DNA of 64,000 nucleotides from Papilionanthe hookeriana x Papilionanthe teres (lineage: Eukaryota > Streptophyta > Magnoliopsida > Asparagales > Orchidaceae): positions 44,341,575-44,405,574 of the forward strand of contig CM040423.1 in assembly GCA_022702705.1 (NCBI GenBank), in the 5' to 3' direction. The position numbers and the translations under genes were made by a program. Shown here piece after piece: positions 1 to 13,400 of this stretch. How positions within the stretch are numbered: the stretch's first letter is position 1; every line of letters begins with the position of its first letter. A model generated the notes under the pieces. It saw only the letters and a program-made list of their open reading frames with translations, did no database searches and was not told the origin of the DNA.

Positions 1-415
1 GGAAGAGATCTTAAATTCTTTCAATCTGACAAATCACTGTTGTAGTTACAAGTGACCCTTTTGAATTGTCTCATATCGAATGCGGCAAGCCTCTATTGCA
101 GTGGGAGGATTTATCATTGTAGCTTTTCCATGGTAGGTACCTGCACATCTCTTAATGTTTTTTTCATAAGCGGCATTGTGCCAATTTCTCTCGATCAAGT
201 TTCCGGTAATTGTCTTGTCGGTGGCATGACTAAGGTTTGGGTTTGGGTAAATGGATGATGGTGTATGGGAGTGATGTAGGGTGCGAAATAAAATTTTTTA
301 GTGGCCGGTTTGGAAAATTAGGAAGGGGAGGGTTTTCTGGTGGAGATTTGGCTAGGCAATGGGGGACTTCGATAACTCTAGGATAGGACTAAATTTAGGT
401 TAGTTCTGATACCAA
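1..415 (-). mobile_element. 5' internal end of an LTR retrotransposon (partial)
   Basis: Read on the minus strand, this segment starts beside the LTR at 416 with TGGTATCAGAAC. This is a primer-binding site complementary to the 3' end of initiator methionine tRNA, and its plus-strand copy ends about base 413. Further in, the minus strand reads as an untranslated leader followed by a gag-like start (Met-Pro-Pro-Thr-Arg-Gln near base 220) that soon hits stops. The rest of the element lies left of the window. The superfamily cannot be decided from this piece. It sits in the intron, or 5' of, the first FBT1-like exon visible here. Confidence 0.5.
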
Positions 416-955
416 ATGACACTGGAGTTAACCAACACCAGAAAAAAATAAAATTTAGTACTGAAATAAAATAAGAAATTACAACCATAGAAAACTTAAA
501 TCTAAAATTGCAACAAACACGACACTAACTCCCGCTAGGGTTGGATCAAAAAGCTGGTGGAGATGGTAGGTGAGGGTCTGAAAGGTGGTGGAAAGGGGTG
601 GTATGCAAGTAGGAACAGCAAGGTGGCTGTTTCCCAGGTTCCGGAGAGCAAGCAAGCAGCATGAATCTATGCGGGAGGGTTGCCTGGAGCAGTGGCAGCA
701 AAGGAGTGGGTCTTTTGGGGATGGAGGCAGCAAGGAGACAGTGGAGGAGCAGCTGGGAAGACAGGAACAACGACGGGCAGCTGTTCCGGGGCACTGGGAT
801 GAGGTATAACAGCAGTTGGAGTGATTTTCTGGGAGTGGCAGCGAGTTTGAAGGGGAGGAAGGTGGCTGGTACAGCTGGAACTGTCAATCCAAACCCTAAT
901 ACAACACATATATAAAAAAAAAAGCCTAGAAAGGAGGGATGTATAAAAGGAAACA
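416..955 (-). repeat. Long terminal repeat (5' LTR, minus orientation)
   Basis: The sequence begins TGACACTGG immediately after the tRNA-Met primer-binding site and resembles the stretch starting at 63458 (TGATACTGG). The two share the block around ACACGACAC...GCTAGGGTTG and the block AACCCTAATACAACA followed by a TATA-rich stretch. The outer edge near 955 (AAACA) is an estimate, because no second boundary or target duplication can be seen. The open frames in this block lie on both strands and look like composition shadows of a GC-rich LTR. Confidence 0.5.
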
Positions 956-1158
956 TGCTGAAAGTTGGAAAGAAATCACAAGGAGCGTTGTTTGGTTCGG
1001 CTTTGCGGCGCTCACGCAATCTAGATGCCACGTTCGGTCTAATAGCTAGAGATGCGCGCATCATAAGATCCTATCTACTTTCAGACGCTATTTACTCAAA
1101 ATGCTATGATTTGCATTACTTAATCTACCTTAGATTTTAATTGATATAACTTCTACAG

Positions 1159-1409
1159 GTAGCTCCGTATCCTTGAATGCTCTCTCAGTTAAGGAAGCAC
1201 CTGGAGAAAATTTTCAGGAGAAATACTCCAGCATAAATCTTTTAAAGAAGAGCAGTTCTAGGATGAGTGCAATAAATTGTTTTGGGGTGGACTTGTCACC
1301 AGATAATATCGCTGTTGCAGTTGTATATTTTGTGCAAGGAGTACTGGGCCTTGCTAGGCTTGCCGTAAGCTTTTACTTGAAAGATGATCTCCATCTTGAT
1401 CCTGCAGAA
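1159..1409 (+). CDS. FBT1: FBT1-like exon (first in window)
   Basis: Acceptor TTCTACAG ends at 1158 and donor GTATGT starts at 1410. The exon enters with two bases of a split codon. It encodes a hydrophilic linker (NALSVKEAPGENFQ, then a Ser/Lys-rich stretch) and the first conserved segment, with Asp-Leu-Ser-Pro-Asp-Asn and a first membrane helix ending at HLDPAE. The linker is what normally follows the plastid transit peptide, so one or more upstream exons must exist. Confidence 0.92.
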
Positions 1410-4400
1410 GTATGTCATCTTCTTTAGTAAGATCTTTACAACTATTTTACTTTTTCTCTCATTTCTCTCTACCTAATTTGATTCTTTCCATTTTTCTCGT
1501 AGTCTTGCGTTTTGGAATGCTAGGTAACCTTTTTCAGTAGAACTTGTTTGGTGCAAACTTTACTTGGCAATACCTAATGTTTAGATGCTGACAGCAAAAT
1601 AATAGAAATTACTAGTATAGGTCCTAAAGTTTTATTTCATCAATTGAATGATTTTATTGATATTCAAACCTGTCTTAAGTATATCATGTTCTTAAATCAC
1701 TTGTTTCCTCTGGAATGATTCATACATGTTCTTAAATCACTTGTTTCCTCTGTTCTGCATTACGGGGATCAGAGTTAAATAGCCTCTACTCAGTTTTACC
1801 TTATGGAAATAAAAAAAGCTGCAACTCTTCGTAGGTGAACAAGGATGAGAAAGATGGGATTTTCTGAGGTTTTGTTCGCTATGATCGCGTTCTCGCTTCC
1901 CATCCTATTTCGGAAGTTTAGTGGCTTCGTCGAAGTTTCTGCTTCGATCCAGTCGCTGCACACCTCTTATTTCAGAACTGCGGTAGTTTCGCTGGGGCAA
2001 AACTTCTTAAGTCAACGGGAAGCAGAGGAAGCGAACGAAGTTCGATTTTTGTAAAATACAGATTTAGGTGTGAAATATGTAACGAGGAAACTTTTTCGTG
2101 CTATCTTTGTAAAAATCCCTTTTATTTTTTTTTCATTAACGCCCCTTGAAATATATCATGCTAAATGGTGCCACTTAGAGAACTGATTTGGCATTGACTT
2201 CATTCCTTCCATTGTTAGTATCATTCAAAATGTAGCAATTTATTTGGTGTTGACGTAAGATGTTTTATCCCAAGATTTTTCAATGTAGATTTAGATACAA
2301 TCAAGATAATTTTAATTTCACTTTCAGCTAATATTGAAAAATAATTAAAGGAAAAAAAAGGGAAGGACATAACAGAGGGAAAGAGGTCAAATCCAACGTA
2401 TCCATCTACGCCATCTATCAATTGAAGGACCAAAATGTTCACAATTCAAGGGCATTTTCTTCCCAACAGTGCATAGATGAAAAATGTCTCCTATCTACGG
2501 TACATTTCATCAAAAATAATAAATTACCCTCCAATCAAACTACCATGCACCCTGAGGAGATTGTAAAATTATTTTGAAAGCTTGCCATTCTCTCCACAAT
2601 GCCTGTTCGAGTCATTTCCATCCCTTTTTTTCCTATGAAGTCCGTTAATAATTTGGGCATTGGTGGGTCTTCCTGAGTAAATGTCCCTTGAGGCAGACTC
2701 ACCTTTTTTCTTGATTGTTTAAGTGTTTGAAGCCAGAGGATAATTTAAACTACATATTCTAAAGCTCGTTTGGCTTTAGAATGTTTGTTGCATGCACAAA
2801 AGAGCAGAAGTACGGGTGTTTTAGTTTCAACTGGAGGATAATTGTAAGATTTTTTAAGTTCTAAGCTCTTTATTAAGCTTTGGAGAATTTTAGCTTAATT
2901 CATGTCTACATTATTTCTCAAGTTTTTAATTACATAATTACTAATAATAAAATAACACCTTGCGAAATGATACTTGGTTAATTTTTTAAATATAAGAAAA
3001 TATTCAAATTTGTAGAAGGAGCTAGACTTTTATAGAATTTTTAGTCTTACATATGACTAATGCTTAGAATCCCCGAAGATGTCTTTAGCAAAAATAATTT
3101 CAGTCAAGGCTGTTCTTTTTACACTGCAGATCTTTATTTATGATAGCCAAGTAAATTCTAATTAGGCCTCTCAAGAAGTTGCCACCTCATGCAAAAATCT
3201 TCAGTTCTCTGTTTTCTTAAGTGTTGAACTTTATGTTTCCTTTTTTATTTTGCTGTTAATAATAACGTCACTTTTTCTTCTAGATCTTCTTGATTGGCTT
3301 GAAGCAAATATAACGCAACTTTTCAGCAGATATCAAATGCTTGCTTCTTCTATCATGTACTGTTAGATATTAGTATTTGATACAGCATTTGTTTTGGTTT
3401 CTCAGACAGCTGTTATATCTGGTTTTGCTTCATTGCCTTGGTTGGTCAAGCCACTTTATGGATTTATCAGGTTTAGCTTTCTCTTATAGGTGATCATTTC
3501 TGTGCTCAGTCAAATATTGGCATGTCACTCCCTAACATACTCATTATGGCAGCGACTCCTTCCCACTTTTTGGCTATCACAGAAGGTCTTACCTTATTCT
3601 CTCTGGGCTTCTTGGGGCAATTTCATGGAGCTTGATGGCTACATTTGTTGACAGCAAGTATGGTGCTGCAGCATGCATTCTTCTTGGATCTCTTTCAGTT
3701 GCTTTTTCAGATGTTGTAAGTATCTTTCAATCCGTTGAAGTAGAACAGGACTTGTCATGTTTCTACTCCCAAATTGCTCTCCTTCTTGCCTGTTTTGATT
3801 ATGAGAATTGAACAATAGGTTCTTATTTTGTTCATGTGATGAACGATACTTCTCCAATCAGCTTTATCGATCTTGGTAATCCCCCTGTTATCAAAATTAG
3901 ATGTTGGATCAAGCTTTTTTAACTAAAAATGTGATGGTTACCTTGTTCATTTGTGTTGTCTTGGCCAATAAGTTTCTTTTTGAACTGAATTTGATTTGAT
4001 CATCCAGTTATGAAGGATACTTTTTGAATTTTGGATGATTAAGTGTGTAAACAAACAATTAGGATTTACTGCCTGCATTTCATCTAGTTTTAAGGTCCAG
4101 TCAAATATCTAAAAGTTTCATTGCTTGGATATGATGTATAGTTAGTTATTTTGCTTTATTAAAGTTACATTCGCAATGCAGGTTGTAGATTCCATGGTTG
4201 TTGAAAGAGCTCGTGGTGAGTCACAGAGCACATCTGGATCGCTTCAATCTTTATGCTGGGGATCTTCTGCCTTTGGAGGGATTGTGAGTTCATACTTCAG
4301 TGGTTCTTTGATTGATGCTTATGGTGTCAGGTGAGCATGCATATTGAGGTTGACATGTTTTGCTTCTAGATGGATTCAACCATTATCAACAAAACCTAAA

Positions 4401-7400
4401 AATACATCAATTGCAGATTTGTTTTTGGCGTTACAGCCATTCTTCCTCTGATGACTTCAGCTGTTGCAATTTTGGTGAAAGAGCAAGCTGTGGCATCTGT
4501 GAGAGGGTATAATATGTCGACATCTGGCTTAAGTTTATTGGAAAGTTGCAAACAAAGCATTAGTCAGTTATGGAATTCTGTCAGGCAACCAGAGATTTTT
4601 TTGCCTTCATTGTTCATATTTCTTTGGCAAGCTACACCCCATTCAGATTCTGCCATGTTCTACTTCACGTACGCTTTTTACCAGTCCTCATTGTTTTAAC
4701 CTTTCTGTTTCATATTCACATATTGCCCAATTATTATATACTGTGAGATCCGGAACTTGTGTTTTACTTCAATGCCTTTTTAATCATTTGCTATGAAATA
4801 TTTATCTGAAGCTTATTAATTTGGCATCAAATGGTCATTAGTTTAATTGGATTAAGAACTGGATATATGGAATTCGTTTTATCTTTGCTTGTTGTGGTTG
4901 ACTAATTCCTTATTATGGAATTAAAACATAAATAATAGTTTAGTTGGAATCTTCAGTGATGATGTCAAACAAAAATGCTCTTTTACGCTACACTTTCAAT
5001 TGCTGAATTTAATTGAACTTGGAATCTGGTTTTAAATTTTGAGAATGATGTGTTTCAACGGGCCTCTAAACGACCTCCTGTTAATGTTCATCCTTCAACT
5101 TAAGTTCATCACGAGAGTCCTGCTAAGTCATGATGGCCCCTTTCATCAACAAAGGCGGTCTGTCTTCCCTTCTATGGGATGAACCTGCAGAGGTATTCTG
5201 ATCTATATTTCCTGTGTGCCCTTCTTTTAAATGATCAAGGTTAATAGTTCAACACAATTTACACTTTTGTCTTCCAACTTTGCTTCTCTAACATTAGCAT
5301 CAACCCAACCTTCAATGTTGAGGGCTTATTATAGTATAGTGAACGTTCATGCTCCAAAGTTTTCTATAGTTCTCTATATCCGGAGATTTTTCAATTGTTC
5401 TACTAATAGTTCCAGTTTTATCAAGAATTGAGTAAATTTTACCTGATGGGATAACATTGGGTTCTTAGAGTATCGTGTTTCATTGGTGACATCATCCTCC
5501 ATCTACAGTCTTTTATTTTTTTCGTTAAAATTCTCTAAACTCCATGCAATAAACCTAATCTTAGGGCCTGTTTGTTCCAGCTTTTTGAACCACAGTCGGC
5601 TCAAAACAGCGTTTGCGCACTGTTTGTGTCACCAGTTTGAGCCTTCGGCTTTGCGATCACCATTCTGCTGATAATAACAACGCGAATGCCCACATGGGTG
5701 TGCGATTCGCAGCGTTCATGAATACTATTCCTCCCGTGCCCTCGGTCTCCAGCCTAGCACCGCCGATTCCTTCCCGAAGTGACATCATCGCCAACTGATT
5801 CCAGCTGCCTTTTAGGTGAGAACTTCCATCTTCAATTTCTCTTCCCTCCGACACTTGAATCCATTCTCGATGGCTTTTGCCACTTGGTGGACATCTCCCT
5901 TGTGATCCATGCTTTTTTGAATTTGATGCTTTATCCTTCCCGTAAGTTCTGAGAAGTAGCCCCCACTTTCTCGCTATTCTTCTCTTGTTCTTCTTCTTTT
6001 TCTTCTTTTTTAATTCTTTGATGCACGTGGGATAATAATCACCTGGCGAAGATAATCTTTAGGAAGATTAGTATTTTTTGATTTTAGATGTTTGTTGACC
6101 TCATTTTTAGTGAGGTCTTAGGCTATTCCTCCTAGACACTCTGGTGATCTACACTTCGCAATTCCTCATCGACCATCCTACGGACTAGCCACTGTAGCCC
6201 ACCTCCCATGTAGCCTTCGAACCACTTCTGACCCATTTTGTAAGCACTCGCACGAGTAGTCCCAATCACTCGACTCTTTGTCTGCAGCGTAGGACTAACA
6301 TGTAGAGCGCTCGAAAACGAGCTTCACAGTGCGTACGCGCCCTGTGCAAACCCTCAATCGCTCGAGCACTCCGCACACCACAATTTGACACCCTTTGATG
6401 CGACCGTCGGCGAACTCGTCCAGTACGACCTCGGATGACGAAACCGACCACACGGATGCGTCCGGACGTCGAATTTAGCTGTGACCGCACCCATATCGCT
6501 ATGCGTTCGATGCGCGCGCGAACGTCACGAAAATCGATGCGCATTTTTTTAATTAGCGGAGCATGCGGTTTGGGCTCGGCCCGGTTCAATTAGAGCCCGA
6601 TATAGCCGAACACGAGCCGTGGCTATTTCAAATTTCAAATATTTTTAAATTCAAATCGATCTACTTGATTCCCTCTCAATTAAATTTAATTAGGAGTTAT
6701 TATTTACTTAATAGAGTTGTCCCAGGATGGAATACATTTATCTTCCCCGCCAAACCCAGCGTAACGGATCTCTGTGAATTTGTGGAAAAGAAATTCAGCC
6801 TAGCTCCTCCTTCCTGGCATTCGACGCTTCCCTCTGCTACGCACAGAAAGCCCCGTCTCCCTCTCGGCACCGCGGACAAAAGCCCACTCGCTCGCCTCCT
6901 CCTCGCGCCTCGAAGAACCCCGCTCGACACCTCCCATCCTCTGCAGCGTAGCCATCGCCTTCTCTCTCGCGCGAACCGAAGCCTCGTTCGCCCGAATCCC
7001 TCGCTCGACCGAACAGACGTTCGGCTCGCCTCGACAGAAACCCTCGCCTCCCCTGCTCCTCTTTGCGACAGTCCCCGCGCACGACACCGAAGCCGCTCTC
7101 CCTAGCCTCTGCTCGACGCATCCCTCTGCACCGAACGAAATCCCCGCTCGGCTCGTCTCTCTCAGACGCCGAACCGAAATCCGCTCCCCTCGCTCCCGCT
7201 CGCCTCCCCCGCACAAGGCCGTTCGTCTTCTCCCTGCTCGGCTCGCACCCTCTCGCGCGATCCAGAACACTCGCGCCTCCCTTCCTCGACCGCAACCCAA
7301 CTGCTTGCCTCCCTGCATCGAAAAAAAAAAACACCGCTCGCCTCCGCTTTTCTTGTTCGACTCACCTCTCCCGCTCTCGATAGATCCCTCTCGCCTCTTC

Positions 7401-10400
7401 CTCTCACGCCGAAATTGCCCCACCTGAAGCTCCCCCACTTCTCTTCCAAGCTGAGCGAGATTCTGAAAAGGGACGTTCAAGTTCATCAAATATTCAGGTA
7501 TTGTTTTCTGATTCGCTTTCTCGAAGCGCCCCGATTCAATCATAATTGCTTCCAGGTCCCAAATGAAATCTAGATTTGTATGAGTAGCAACTTTCATTAC
7601 AAACAAAAAAAAAAAGAAAAAAAAAAAAAAAGAAGATTTAGTTGCTGTAACTTTGAATTTACATGCAGCTAGCCCTCCTGAATTTAATGTTTGGAAAGCT
7701 AAATCTGAAACTTTACTTGGTGGATACCTCTAAGAATTAAATGCAATTAATCTAGCTTTGGTCTATGAAACAAAACTGATACATATAACATCTGCAATGC
7801 TGTTTTTTTTTACGCATACCACCTAATTCCTACGAATGAACCCATACTTTATGTTTTAAACATATACCACTCAAATCTTTCATGTCAAATTCAGGTTATT
7901 AAATTATATGTATGTGAATGCATAAGGAGTATGTGATGTGTATGTAAATTGCTCCCAATTTATTTCATTGTTTGAATGGGTGCCTATGGTGCCATGTTTT
8001 GCTATCACAATTGACTTCTGCATTACAACTTCAAATGGAAATGCTTTGGGTTTGATTTTATGCAAAAAAAAAAAAAAAAATTGAAATTGTGTAAGTTGAT
8101 TTTATGAGAGTTTGGAGTTTCATTTGACTTGACTTTATGTGAAAGGGATTCCAATTTTGGGAATGCTGCCTATGTTTTAGAGTCATTACAGGTGTCGATT
8201 TTGAGACTATTTAAGTGATGATCCGGGTAATTTTGGCTGATTTGGGATCTTTGTATTCACTTTGTTTTAGAAGAGATTTTGACTGATTTCTTGGTTGATT
8301 GTCCATCGATTGGAGTTGTTTGAAAGTGTTGTTGTGGCCGCATTCTTGGGCTCGTTTTAGTGACTCGAGGGCTACACTTTTGGGCACCATTTCATGGCTC
8401 TTGGGCTTTATTTTTTTTCGATTATATTCGGTGGCTTTTTTTACGCTTTCTTTTGTTTATGATGAATCGGAGAACTCTTGGGTCGATCAAAACACTCGTC
8501 TCTGTAGTAGATTTAAACAATCTTCTGGTGTCTTAGCTTAGTTATAATTTTGGAAAAATTTAAACGCTTCTCGGCCGACTCACATGTCTGTTTCTCTCTT
8601 TCGCTTTCATATCTTGAAAGTAGGTCGGCCTTCTCCTTTCATTTGTTTTTTCTTGCTTTTGTCAAACTAGGCTATGTCGAAAAATGCGAATCTCGATTTA
8701 ATCGGGAAACACTTAGGAGATATTTGAGGGCCTAGCTTAAAAACACTTAAGCTGAGTGTAGAACACCTTAAATCACTTCGAAGCATGTTAGAGTGTATGC
8801 TTCGATAGATCGCAGCAGCACACCTCCTAGGTGAGTCAGCCACCTAACCTTAACTCTCGTACTTCCTAAGCCTTGGTAGCACACCTTAGGTAAACCTCCT
8901 TTACCTAATTCACGACGATATGCTTCCTAAACCTGTAGTGCACACCCTCAGTGAGTCACCCACCTAACCTTAAGTGCGGATTTCCTAAACCTTATGAGCA
9001 TACCACTAGTGTGAGAGCCCATCCACTCTAACCTTCAAACGCACAGATAAACCAGCACTGATCCTAATTCACAAGCTGATTAAGACAGCACGACGAGAAT
9101 CGCAGCGACCGGCTTCGCACCCTTCCTTAATTAAATTAACTTGTGAATTCCCTAAAACGACTTAACTAATATGCAAACCTAACGCTTTCCGGATTTGAGC
9201 TCGAAGCATTACTACTCGCATCCTCCCAGCGATTGGGGACATTTGTTTTCATGCTCATATGAATCATCTGGACTGGTGTGAGTGCGAGGTACTAGTGGCG
9301 AGGGCGATGATAATAATGCTTATGTGTCTGTATAGAGGGATACGAGTGGCAATTGGAATAATATCTCCCACCTCGCGATACTCTCCATAGGGAGAGGAAA
9401 GGACCAGGTGATACTATTCGCCGACTTCGGTTAGATTGCTTCCCAAGTGATCTTAGGTCATTAGTAGATTCACAGCACGATTCGTGATGACTACATTGAC
9501 TACCTATTATTTTACAAAATATTTTACGAAAAAAAAAAATAAAATAAATCTCTTTTGCTTGTTAAAAGAACTACGTATAGAAACTTAAACAACAACTTTT
9601 GCATTTAAAATTAAAGAGTTCTTCTTATAAAATATATAAGCGTTCACCAGTTAGTCACTTGGATTGGGTTAATGACTCACCCTCCCAGATCGTCGGGTCG
9701 GTAACTGCTTATCCAAGGTCGGATAACATATATCGGGCCCTGAGCCTTCGCTTGCTTCTATCGACGTTTCACACCTAGTCTCGGTTTTCCATACGTGACT
9801 ATAAGCTTTCTTGTGATTTCTACGAGCCGTTTTCTTTCTCTTTTAGTCTTGGGTTTTCTCTTTTACTTAATTCGCTCGTAAGATCATTTAAATTTCCGCA
9901 AATGATACCACTCTCATAATACAAATCATACAACTCAGAAGTAGATGCTGCAGTACGTTTTACGAGCTTTATTTCCGTAAATTACTTTATCACAATCTAC
10001 TTTATCAGCACTCCACTCTTATCGCACTTTACTTTCCAAGACTTTTATTCGTCAAAGAATTTACTTTACTCTACACGAAACCTGAAAAACAACAAAACCC
10101 GAAACATCGGAACACACTCGACAAAACCATTCGAACCTTAGGACCTCAGGATCATTACTTCAATAAAGAGCTTGGAACTGACTCCGTGCGGCAAAGACAA
10201 CGAGGAGCTTTGGATCGAGAAGCAAGAGGATCTTCAACGACGAAAAACCCTTCATAGTTTAAATAACAACATATGGTGACTTCGATGGTAGTTCGTCCAA
10301 CGCTGCGTAGAACTCTCATTCTTCTTTAGAGCTTCGTGTAACCGTGTCATAGCAGTCAGAAGTTCTAACTCGCTTTGTGCTCGAGGTTGTCAGACGTACG

Positions 10401-13400
10401 ACGTAAACCCTCTTATCTCATGCGTTATTTCAGCATAATCGGCATTATGCAAGTTGTAGTTCAAAATAATAAAATCGACGCGATTAAACATTTAATTAAC
10501 ACCGTCTCCAAAACGCAGCACACTCATAGTGATAGTGGAAGTCACCGGGCTCACCTCGTATCCGCGACATCCCCTACCTTTTCTTCCTTCGACTCCGTAA
10601 ATAACTCGTTCCCATTCGAGCCACTCCCACTCGCTTTCCACGTCCTACTGCGAAAACCGAAACCTCGAATTCAAGACAGAACCACCGATCATTATCGAGA
10701 GTTTTCTAAGCCGACACCACTATTCGGGATGTAATTAACTATAGAGCATCACTTATAGGAAATCTCAAACCTGCAGTAAAATAAACCCTACCTAGATTTT
10801 CTATTGTGTAGTGAACTCTGTTCGATCACACATAAAGCGTTCACGGATCAAACTGATGTCACGAGCCCTTTAGTTCAGATGATTGGCCTCACTGTCGCAA
10901 GATACATTACTCTTTCGAGAAAGTCAGTATCATTTGCGACATCGTACACGATTACGCAAATTATCGACAAACGAGATCCAGTGCGTCTCATTTTTTTTAA
11001 AAAAAAATTAAAATACACTACTTTCAAAACTACTTTCCGAAATTATATATCTTTTATATTAAACTAAATCACTAAATTTTAAAATCTTTCAAAGAGAAAA
11101 AAATGCGGCCGACAATGTTGTAAAAATGAGTTGGTAGCTGGATTTACATCCGACACTTTCATCCATTTCTAAAGCATCTATGAGTGCGATTTACATATCT
11201 AACACCTAAACATTCATATTCACATGCATACCATTCAAATTTGAGTCACGCGAAGGTGCTGTAACTATGAATATCAAATCAAGGGTGTTTTAAATGCAAA
11301 TACATAAGTACTGTGCGGTATGGGTGCAAACTTCTGTTTTTTAAATAATAAGATGATGCACAATAGGTTGGGGCTAGACGTTATGGGATTTATTTGATAA
11401 TTTTTGCAGCAAAACTTTTTTAATTAGTTGTGGGCAGCTGCTTCATCTCGAGTTTCTTATGATTGGAAAAGTAATATATGAAAGAGTCACTATTTTAGAC
11501 ACTCTTTAGATTTTTACTCATTTTTTTTTTAATTTTTTTAGTACAAAGTTTTTACATTTGAGCGTGAAATGAACCGTGTACCAAATGCCCAATCTATGAA
11601 GGCTAACATTGCTGGAGTCATGTTAACCTAAATTATACATCAGAGTAGGAATACACATTAGCATAGGTTGTTACCTCTATTGCTACCTTATGGGATGATC
11701 ATGTACTGGTTCTTGAATATCTCCATAGATGTTGTTATTTGACTTTATGGAAGTTGATGTTATTCAACTCTATAGAAAATATTAAAGTTGTAAAGGTATG
11801 CTCATGTCTTGGTAATGGAAGCTATTTCAAGTTAAGCATTCGCATGTCTTCTTCTTCTTATGGGAACTTCTTTCATATGGGCTGCAAACTTTTCCCAAGT
11901 TATTGACTATGCTGTAGTTGGTTATTTATTTCCATTTATCTACCTAGATAATTCTATGTTGGTTATACGTGTCACTTTGGCATGAATGTTTATCTGAATG
12001 ATCTTTGCAACTGAAGGAATTTATTAGGTGATGATATCCATATGCTCCCAATGGTGATGATGTGGCATCTTTGGATGGCCAAGTTATTTTTAGGTAACCA
12101 GTGCTGCCATTCCACTGGTATTTATGTATACTAGTCCGTGGATATGCAATTCCATATCATATTTGAGCCCCCACAGTGGAGTGCTCTACCTGTAGCTTTC
12201 AATCGGCAAAAAAAAAAAAAAAGAAAAAAAAAAAGGAAGGTTTGAAAATGTGCATTTAATGCTATTGGTTATTCCATGGATGCCATTTTGCTGCAGGACG
12301 GGACTCGTTGTTTGTCGCTCATCAATGTTCCAATGGCTTAATAGAGTTATTCTACCTATGGAAAAGAGTGGCTGGCACTATATTAGATGGTGAAACATTT
12401 TCAAGCCAACCTCTTGGGGAAATAAATTATGATGCACTCATGCCTCGTGCTACTTTAGTTGGATTTTCAATTGAAGATTTTAATGTAGAGTTTCATAGAA
12501 GAAAATTTCAAGGCAATTTCAGCGGTTAGGTTTTTTAAGCACCACAAACAGTCAATGCATTGATATTAAATTAATCCATCCGAAGTTTAGAAGGATATGT
12601 TGGTCTTAAATTTGGGCCTGAAGTGGAAATGACCTGCTTTAAATTTGAGTTCTTAGGCTATCTGAATTGTTTTCTTGCTACTTGGAAATGACCTGCTTTA
12701 AAAGAGTGATGGGCATTCAATCCACCTCAGCTGTTGTCCTGCTATTTGCGTTATCTTGTTATCAGGTTTTCCTGCTATTTGGAGCAACCTATGTTCAATT
12801 TTTGAATTTTATCAGCAATCATTTCTTATTTGCTTGTTGTATGTGACCCTGCATACAAAATGCCTGTTGAACTCAAAGTGGTTGTTATTTTCTTGCTGTA
12901 TAGTCAGTTGAGATTCGGAAAAAATATTTGTTTGATTGAAAGCTTCTAAAACAATGTCCCCAAAAGCATGGCGGCTGAATTATTTTACTGTTCTGAAAGT
13001 AGTTTTTGTTACTGGTTTTATTTTTCTCCTTCAGAAGATCTATGGAAGGTATTCTTTCCTTGTTCATGCAGCTTAATTATAAAGCAGTATGCTGAGGGGA
13101 AACCTACATATACTCTTTAATGCAAATCCGTTATAAAACTGCTGTTGTATATTTGAAATGTGACTTTATGGTGGAAGAAGCATAACTTATTTAATTGTTA
13201 TGAGTTCCGTAATTACAGATTTTGCTCAACAAGGATTGCTTTGCTTTCACATTTATGAGTTTGGTATATTTTTATTTTGTTATTTGTTCTTTCTTATGAA
13301 TTAGAGTTTTACGTTGATATATAAATGCAAAGGTCTCTAGTTATAATCATTAATTATACAAATTGTATGTCTCCTCTTCTTTTTACTTATTTTTTGGTTC

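Noticed and set aside
546..1064. 172-codon minus-strand frame at the left end
   Set aside because: It lies across an LTR, conflicts with equally long plus-strand frames and has no protein-like motif.
3639..3857. 72-codon minus-strand frame over an FBT1 exon
   Set aside because: It is antisense to the clear FBT1 exon 3553-3715, and its composition is not gene-like.
6800..7606. Long open frames on both strands (up to 268 codons) in the CpG-rich block
   Set aside because: The frames overlap on opposite strands, are dominated by Arg/Ser/Gly/Glu or Pro/Ser/Leu composition, and match no family. They come from biased base composition without stop codons.
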